In this document: positions 13,619 to 18,239 of the stretch, one piece after another | Layout of the letters: the number at the start of each line of letters is the position of its first letter | Numbering within the stretch: the first letter of the stretch is position 1 | Program-made: the position numbers and the translations under genes | Notes under the pieces: generated by a model | What the model was told of the DNA's origin: nothing | The model's database searches: none | What the model saw: only the letters and a program-made list of their open reading frames with translations | Source: Xanthobacteraceae bacterium | GTDB taxonomy: Bacteria; Pseudomonadota; Alphaproteobacteria; Rhizobiales; Xanthobacteraceae | Assembly (NCBI GenBank): GCA_030040825.1 | Contig: JASHSY010000056.1 | Coordinates: forward strand, 1-18,239 | DNA: 18,239 nt | Direction of reading: 5' to 3'

Positions 13619-16605
13619 TGCGGCCTCCCGCGGCCGGGCAGCGGCGCAAACAGACCACGGACCGGGTAGCGATCGCGCGGCAACTCGCCGGCGCTCTGCC
13701 ATATTCTTCGGCAGGCGGGCGTCGTCGCCTGTCGGCTTGGCTGAAAAGCCTGGCGCGTTCCGCCGACGGCCGCGCGTTCGCCGCCTTGGTCGCAAAACAT
13801 CGCAGGCTCGGCGAACTTCTAGCCAGTATCGCGGAAACGGCACCCTACCTTTGGGAGCTTGTTGAGGCCGATCCATCCCGCGCGCTGCGGTATCTCGCCA
13901 GCGACCCGGAACGGTCATTTGCGCGGATCGTGAAAGTGGCGCAAGCCGCCGCCGGGTCGGCGCGCGATTCGGCCGACATCGCGCGCATTCTGCGTCGTAC
14001 CAAGGCGGACGCGGCACTTCTGATCGCTCTGGCCGATATCGCCGGTGTGTGGTCTGTCGCGCAGGTAACGGGTGCACTCACGCAAATCGCCGAAGTGGCG
14101 CTTCGCTTGGCGATCGAGCATCTTCTGCGCGACGCGGCCGCGCGTAAGAGATTTTTGCCGGTCGATCCTCGCGATCCGGCGGCGGGCTCAGGTTACATCG
14201 TACTCGCGATGGGCAAGATGGGCGCGGGCGAGCTTAATTTTTCCAGCGATATCGACCTCATGGTGTTTTTCGATCCAAGCGCCCATCGGCTCGCTGCCGA
14301 CGTCGAGCCGGCGCAATTCTATGTTCGGCTCACGCGCGACCTGGTCAGGCTTTTGCAGGAGCGAACAGCTGACGGTTATGTCTTTCGCGTCGATCTACGA
14401 CTTCGTCCCGATCCGGCCTCAACGCAGATCGCGATCTCCACGGACGCGGCTATCGACTACTACGAAAGCAGAGGTCAAACCTGGGAACGGGCGGCGCTGA
14501 TCAAAGCACGACCGAGCGCAGGCGATCTGGCTGCGGGTGAAAGGTTGTTGGGCGCGCTTGCGCCTTTTATCTGGCGGAAATATCTCGACTATGCCGCTGT
14601 CGCCGACGTTCACGCGATGAAGCAGCAGATTCACGCCTATCGCGGGCACGGTGAAATCGCAGTCGAAGGTCATAACATCAAGGTCGGCCGGGGCGGAATC
14701 CGCGAGATCGAATTTTTCGTGCAGACGCAGCAACTTATCGCTGGCGGCCGCCACGCAGGCCTGCGCGGCCGGGAGACGATCGCGACGTTGGCGACGCTTG
14801 CCGCCGGCGGTTGGATCGATCGGGCAACGTGCGAGGAATTAAGCTCTGCTTATAATTTTTTGCGTCGTGTCGAACACCGGCTGCAAATGATGGCCGACGA
14901 ACAGACCCACACACTGCCGACCGAGCGCGACGCTTTTAATGGATTCGCCCATTTTCTCGGTTTTGCCGATCGTGACGCGCTCGCGGCGGAATTACTCAAG
15001 CATTTGCGCGCTGTCGAAAAGCACTATGTTCGCTTGTTCGAAAGCGCGCCGGCGCTGCTTGCCCAGCAACAGAACCTGTCGTTTGCCACAGGCAAAAGCG
15101 AGGACGATCGCGAAACGCTCGATCGTCTCACCGAGATCGGATTTCGCCGGCCGCGTGAGTTTGCCGCGGCGGTGCGACGCTGGCAGGCGGGATCTTATCC
15201 TGCGCTGCGCGGCGAACAGGCGCAAAAAAATCTTACCGAACTCATTCCGGTCGTCATCGATCAGTTCTCCAGGGCTGAACATCCCGACCAAGCCTTCGCC
15301 GCGTTTGACCGTTTTCTCGCCGGCCTGCGGCCCGGTGGGCGCCTGTTGCCGTTGCTGCGGCAAAATCCCGAACTCATTCGGTTCGTTGCGCTTATCCTCA
15401 GTACTGCACCGCGGCTGGCCGATATTTTAGGGCAGCACCCGCACGTCATCGATCCGCTGATTGATCCGAGCTTCTTCGGTGCGTTGCCCGATGCGGCGCG
15501 GCTGCAAGCGGAATTGACGCGCTCGCTTACCGATTCGCGCAGTTACGAGGACATGCTCGACGCCATCCGCCTGTTCGGCCAGGAAAACATGTTCCTGATC
15601 GGCGCCCGTATTTTGTCGGGCTCACTGTCGGCCGAACAAGCGGGCGATGTCTTTGCCGGCCTCGCTGACGTTCTCGTTGGCGCGCTTCACACGCGAGTCG
15701 AGGGAGATTTTGCCGCCGTCCACGGCCGTCTGCGTAGGCAGGAGACCGCCATCGTCGCGCTCGGACGGCTTGGGGCGCGCGAGATGACGGCAAGTTCCGA
15801 CCTCGATCTTATCGTCGTGTACGATTTCGACGCGGCACATCCGAATTCCGACGGCGAGCGTTCGCTCTACGGTGCTCAGTATTTCGCCCGCCTAACCCAA
15901 CGCTTGATCAGCGCGCTGACGGTGCAGACTAATTACGGCGTGCTGTACCACGTCGACATGCGACTGCGGCCGTCCGGCCGTTCGGGTCCGTTAGCCACGC
16001 ATATTGACAGTTTCGTCGACTACCAGGAGCGCGACGCCTGGACCTGGGAGCACATGGCGCTGACGCGGGCTCGCGTCATCTCGGCGTCGCCCGCCTTCAC
16101 AGCGCGTGTCGAAGCCGCGATCCACACGGTATTGACGAAGAAACGTGATGCACGCAAGACCGCCGCTGACGTCATCGAAATGCGTGGGGCGATCGCCAAG
16201 GAAAAGGGCAATAGTGATCCCTGGGATCTGAAACACGCGGTTGGCGGGCTCGTCGATATCGAATTCATCGCTCAATATCTGCAACTGGTGTATGCCGCGA
16301 CAAGGCCAGATATTCTCGATACTTCGACGGCGCGCATGTTGGAGCACGCTACGCGTGCCGGCATCCTTAAGCCTGAAGACGCGACCGTGCTTCGTCCGGC
16401 TGTACTGCTTCTGCACGACCTGACGCAGATTCTGCGGCTGTGTCTGCCCGGCGCGTTTGATCCGAAGACTGCCGGCGCGGGCGTGCAGGCGCTGCTTGCC
16501 CGCGCCGCCGATCTACCCGATTTTCCCGCGCTGCAAGCCCATCTCACCGAAACGCAGCGGCAGGTGCGCGAGTGCTTCGTTCGGATCTTAGGGAAGGCGC
16601 CTTAG
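13615..16605 (+). CDS. glnE: Bifunctional glutamine synthetase adenylyltransferase / adenylyl-removing enzyme
   Basis: GlnE adds AMP to glutamine synthetase to switch it off and removes it by phosphorolysis, with direction set by PII protein and glutamine. The 996-residue length is normal. It has two nucleotidyltransferase domains. The N-terminal de-adenylylating one has GKMGAGELNFSSDIDL at 200-215 (D212, D214). The C-terminal adenylylating one has GRLGAREMTASSDLDL at 717-732 (D729, D731). Each is followed by a helical GlnD PII-uridylyltransferase-type region. Both DxD metal pairs are intact, so both activities should be present. The start is GTG 13615, overlapping the kinase stop, or ATG 13618 right after it. 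Cotranscription with a sensor kinase is implied by the overlap. Confidence 0.96.
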   Translation: MMRPPAAGQRRKQTTDRVAIARQLAGALPYSSAGGRRRLSAWLKSLARSADGRAFAALVAKHRRLGELLASIAETAPYLWELVEADPSRALRYLASDPERSFARIVKVAQAAAGSARDSADIARILRRTKADAALLIALADIAGVWSVAQVTGALTQIAEVALRLAIEHLLRDAAARKRFLPVDPRDPAAGSGYIVLAMGKMGAGELNFSSDIDLMVFFDPSAHRLAADVEPAQFYVRLTRDLVRLLQERTADGYVFRVDLRLRPDPASTQIAISTDAAIDYYESRGQTWERAALIKARPSAGDLAAGERLLGALAPFIWRKYLDYAAVADVHAMKQQIHAYRGHGEIAVEGHNIKVGRGGIREIEFFVQTQQLIAGGRHAGLRGRETIATLATLAAGGWIDRATCEELSSAYNFLRRVEHRLQMMADEQTHTLPTERDAFNGFAHFLGFADRDALAAELLKHLRAVEKHYVRLFESAPALLAQQQNLSFATGKSEDDRETLDRLTEIGFRRPREFAAAVRRWQAGSYPALRGEQAQKNLTELIPVVIDQFSRAEHPDQAFAAFDRFLAGLRPGGRLLPLLRQNPELIRFVALILSTAPRLADILGQHPHVIDPLIDPSFFGALPDAARLQAELTRSLTDSRSYEDMLDAIRLFGQENMFLIGARILSGSLSAEQAGDVFAGLADVLVGALHTRVEGDFAAVHGRLRRQETAIVALGRLGAREMTASSDLDLIVVYDFDAAHPNSDGERSLYGAQYFARLTQRLISALTVQTNYGVLYHVDMRLRPSGRSGPLATHIDSFVDYQERDAWTWEHMALTRARVISASPAFTARVEAAIHTVLTKKRDARKTAADVIEMRGAIAKEKGNSDPWDLKHAVGGLVDIEFIAQYLQLVYAATRPDILDTSTARMLEHATRAGILKPEDATVLRPAVLLLHDLTQILRLCLPGAFDPKTAGAGVQALLARAADLPDFPALQAHLTETQRQVRECFVRILGKAP

Positions 16606-16652
16606 CGTATGACCCCGCAAAGTGGAGACCGTTTTTCGGATGAGATCACGCT
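16604..16652. repeat. Divergent copy of a rhizobial palindromic intergenic repeat
   Basis: The element has imperfect inverted ends (AGCGTATGA at 16604-16612, AGATCACGCT at 16643-16652). Its core reads AAGTGGAGACCGTTTTTCGG (16620-16639). From memory, it resembles a repeat spread through Bradyrhizobium, Rhodopseudomonas and Mesorhizobium, whose typical core is AAGTGGGAACCGGTTTTCGG between GCATGATC and GATCATGC ends. It overlaps the glnE stop codon. Family membership is from memory and was not searched. Confidence 0.55.
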
Positions 16653-16666
16653 CTGCCAGGGATCTC

Positions 16667-16701
16667 GACCCTGATCCGATTCGACTGATCGGGTCAGGGT
16701 C
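16667..16701. terminator. 14-base-pair palindrome between convergent genes
   Basis: GACCCTGATCCGAT (16667-16680) and ATCGGGTCAGGGTC (16688-16701) pair along 14 positions with one wobble around a 7-base loop. It lies between the convergent glnE and rhodanese-domain genes and reaches the last base of the latter's stop codon. It could end transcription from both sides, though neither side has a T-run. The motif looks like a dispersed rhizobial palindrome, which is a memory-based impression. Confidence 0.55.
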
Positions 16702-17156
16702 TAGCCCGATTTCGGCTTGGCCGCCGGCGGCTCGATCGGTCCGCCGGCTTTGCGCCATTCGCCGAAGCCACCTTTGATATGGGCGACCGGCCGCAGCCCC
16801 ATGCGATGGGCCGTTTGGGCCGCCAGCGCCGAACGCCAGCCGCCGGCGCAGAAGAACACAAAGCGCTTATCTTCAGCGAACAGCGGTTTGTGATAGGGGC
16901 TTTCTGGATCAATCCAGAATTCGAGCATGCCGCGCGGGCAATGAAACGCGCCAGGGATGCGGCCTTCGCGTTCAAGTTCGCGGGGGTCGCGCAGATCGAT
17001 GAAGTTTATATCGCTGCGCCCGTGCAGCGCGATCGCCTCTTCAATCGATAAAGTCTCGATCTCGCGCTCGGCATCGTCGAGTAATGCACGAAATCCGGTT
17101 TTGATTTGCTGCGGCACGTCACGACCCATCCAACAATGATTCACGTAGTGCGACAT
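16701..17156 (-). CDS. Single-domain rhodanese-like sulfurtransferase
   Basis: Rhodanese domains carry sulfane sulfur on an active-site cysteine. The 151-residue protein has an N-terminal helical extension (about 1-45), then the rhodanese fold (NFIDLRDPRELEREGRIPGA at 51-70). The active-site loop is C103-AGGWR-S109, which fits CxxGxR, and the closing part is GLRPVAHIKGGFGEWRKAGGP. An insertion (PRGMLEFWIDPESPYHKPL) between the first and second parts is typical of a Bradyrhizobium-type subgroup, from memory. There is no signal peptide, so it is probably cytoplasmic. The natural sulfur acceptor is unknown. ATG 17156 or ATG 17129 could be the start; neither shows a good ribosome binding site. 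It lies 33 bases downstream of the PAS kinase gene on the same strand, so an operon is possible. Confidence 0.88.
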   Translation of the reverse strand: MSHYVNHCWMGRDVPQQIKTGFRALLDDAEREIETLSIEEAIALHGRSDINFIDLRDPRELEREGRIPGAFHCPRGMLEFWIDPESPYHKPLFAEDKRFVFFCAGGWRSALAAQTAHRMGLRPVAHIKGGFGEWRKAGGPIEPPAAKPKSG

Positions 17157-17189
17157 CTATAGCCGCGGCACCGCGACAGCAAGATGGGG

Positions 17190-18239
17190 TCAACTCGCCA
17201 AGGAAAGCGGTATTGCATCATTGTCGGCATGCGCCGGCTCGTTTGGCGCAAGCGGCAGCCGCACGATAACGGTGGTACCGCGGCCCAGCGCCGAGCGGAT
17301 GCGCATCCGGCCGCCATGCAATTCGGTAAGCGATTTAGCGATAGCAAGCCCAAGACCCGACCCCGGATACCTTTTCGTCAACTGGCTTTCGACCTGTTCG
17401 AACGGCCGGCCCAGTTTGCGCAACGCGTCTTTTGGGATGCCGATGCCGTTGTCGGTTATGGCGATCGTAACCGTGCGGCCGCGTGCGCGAGCTCTGACAC
17501 TGACCGCCCCGTCGTCCGGCGTAAACTTCACCGCGTTGGAAAGGAGATTGAGTACGATCTGCTTGAGCGCCCGACGGTCGGCGGTGATGGCGATGCCCGG
17601 CGCAGCCTGCGAATTGAGCATCAGATGTTTTTCGTTGGCCCGGCCGACGACGACACGCAAGCAGTCGGCTAAGATACGATCGACGTCCACTGGTTCCAGG
17701 TGAAGATGAATGCCGCCCGCCTCGATCTTCGACATATCGAGAATGTCGTTGATGACGTCGAGCAGGTACTGGCCGCTCTCGCGGATGTCGCGCGAGTATT
17801 CGAGATATTTCTCGGCGCCGAGCGGTCCAAACATTGCCGATTCCATGATTTCGGAAAAGCCGATGATGGCGTTGAGTGGGGTCCGCAGCTCATGACTCAT
17901 GTTGGCGAGGAATTTCGATTTGGCCGCATTGGCGTCCTCGGCGCGGGTTTTCTCCTCGGCGTATTTTTCAGCAAGATCGGCAAGCGCGCAGGTTTGGCGC
18001 TCAAGTGCTTGTTGCGAGTTGCGTAGATCGTTAATGGTGGCGATCCGGCGCTTTTCGCCTTCGACGAGCTTCTGTTCGTGCTGTTTGATTTTCGTAATGT
18101 CGGTGCCGACGGAAACATAACCGCCGTCCTTGGTGCGGCGTTCGCTGATGTGCAGCCAGCGTCCGTCGTTGAGCTGCGCTTCGAAAGTGCGTGCGCCCTG
18201 CTGCTGACAGTCCTCGTTTGCGATAGTGGTGCGGATGAT
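17190..18239 (-). CDS. PAS-domain sensor histidine kinase, 5' end outside window
   Basis: The frame is open to the window edge and gives 349 visible residues. It begins within a PAS fold (FEAQLNDGRWLHISERRTKD, then GGYVSVGTDITKIKQ). A coiled-coil stretch follows, then a HisKA domain, FLANMSHELRTPLNAIIGFS, with its phospho-acceptor histidine at visible residue 116. The ATPase domain has LLSNAVKF, DNGIGIP and PGSGLGLAIAKSLTELHGG. The C terminus is complete (TGA 17190-17192) and carries no receiver domain. The HisKA sequence (GPLGAEKYLEYSRDIRESGQYLLDVINDILDMSKIEAG, quoted here by its ends GPLGAEKY and DMSKIEAG) resembles alphaproteobacterial PleC/DivJ-type kinases. Its role and partner cannot be set from this fragment. 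The methionine at 17900 lies inside HisKA and is not the start. Confidence 0.92.
   Translation of the reverse strand: MIRTTIANEDCQQQGARTFEAQLNDGRWLHISERRTKDGGYVSVGTDITKIKQHEQKLVEGEKRRIATINDLRNSQQALERQTCALADLAEKYAEEKTRAEDANAAKSKFLANMSHELRTPLNAIIGFSEIMESAMFGPLGAEKYLEYSRDIRESGQYLLDVINDILDMSKIEAGGIHLHLEPVDVDRILADCLRVVVGRANEKHLMLNSQAAPGIAITADRRALKQIVLNLLSNAVKFTPDDGAVSVRARARGRTVTIAITDNGIGIPKDALRKLGRPFEQVESQLTKRYPGSGLGLAIAKSLTELHGGRMRIRSALGRGTTVIVRLPLAPNEPAHADNDAIPLSLAS

Overview
This GC-rich window most likely comes from an alphaproteobacterium of the Hyphomicrobiales (Rhizobiales), near Bradyrhizobium, Rhodopseudomonas or Xanthobacteraceae. The basis is the rhizobial gene order ccmI-ccmE-ccmF-ccmH (cycHJKL) followed by a DegP/Do protease, a two-component system and glnE. 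Protein style and GTG starts agree, as do palindromic intergenic repeats that resemble rhizobial families I know from memory. Most of the window is ordinary core genome. No phage, transposase, CRISPR array, tRNA or rRNA was seen.

Layout. (1) Bases 1-780 hold the 3' part of an unrecognised gene. (2) Bases 956-5057 are the tightly packed ccmIEFH operon for haem delivery and attachment to c-type cytochromes. (3) Bases 5228-6754 encode a DegP-type periplasmic serine protease with two PDZ domains. (4) Bases 6755-7032 are a repeat- and hairpin-rich spacer before an OmpR-type response regulator (7033-7713). (5) Bases 7723-10362 are a minus-strand operon. Read in its own direction it encodes a Cys-rich DUF1326 protein, a DUF2182 membrane protein and an alpha-methylacyl-CoA racemase-like enzyme. 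(6) From a divergent start, 10491-16605 holds an AMP-forming acyl-CoA ligase, a sensor histidine kinase and glnE, all joined by 4-base GTGA overlaps. (7) Two palindromic elements follow glnE (16604-16701). (8) A rhodanese-domain protein and the C-terminal part of a PAS histidine kinase lie on the minus strand.

How the genes may work together. The ccm genes and degP form an envelope and respiration block. The regulator (7033-7713) and the kinase (12209-13618) look like an original pair that an accessory cassette now separates. That cassette holds a putative metal-binding DUF1326/DUF2182 pair and two acyl-CoA enzymes. The kinase is now translationally coupled to the acyl-CoA ligase upstream and to glnE, the modifier of glutamine synthetase, downstream. 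This split pair and the DUF1326-DUF2182-racemase operon are the parts most worth following up. Nothing here amounts to a demonstrated new system.
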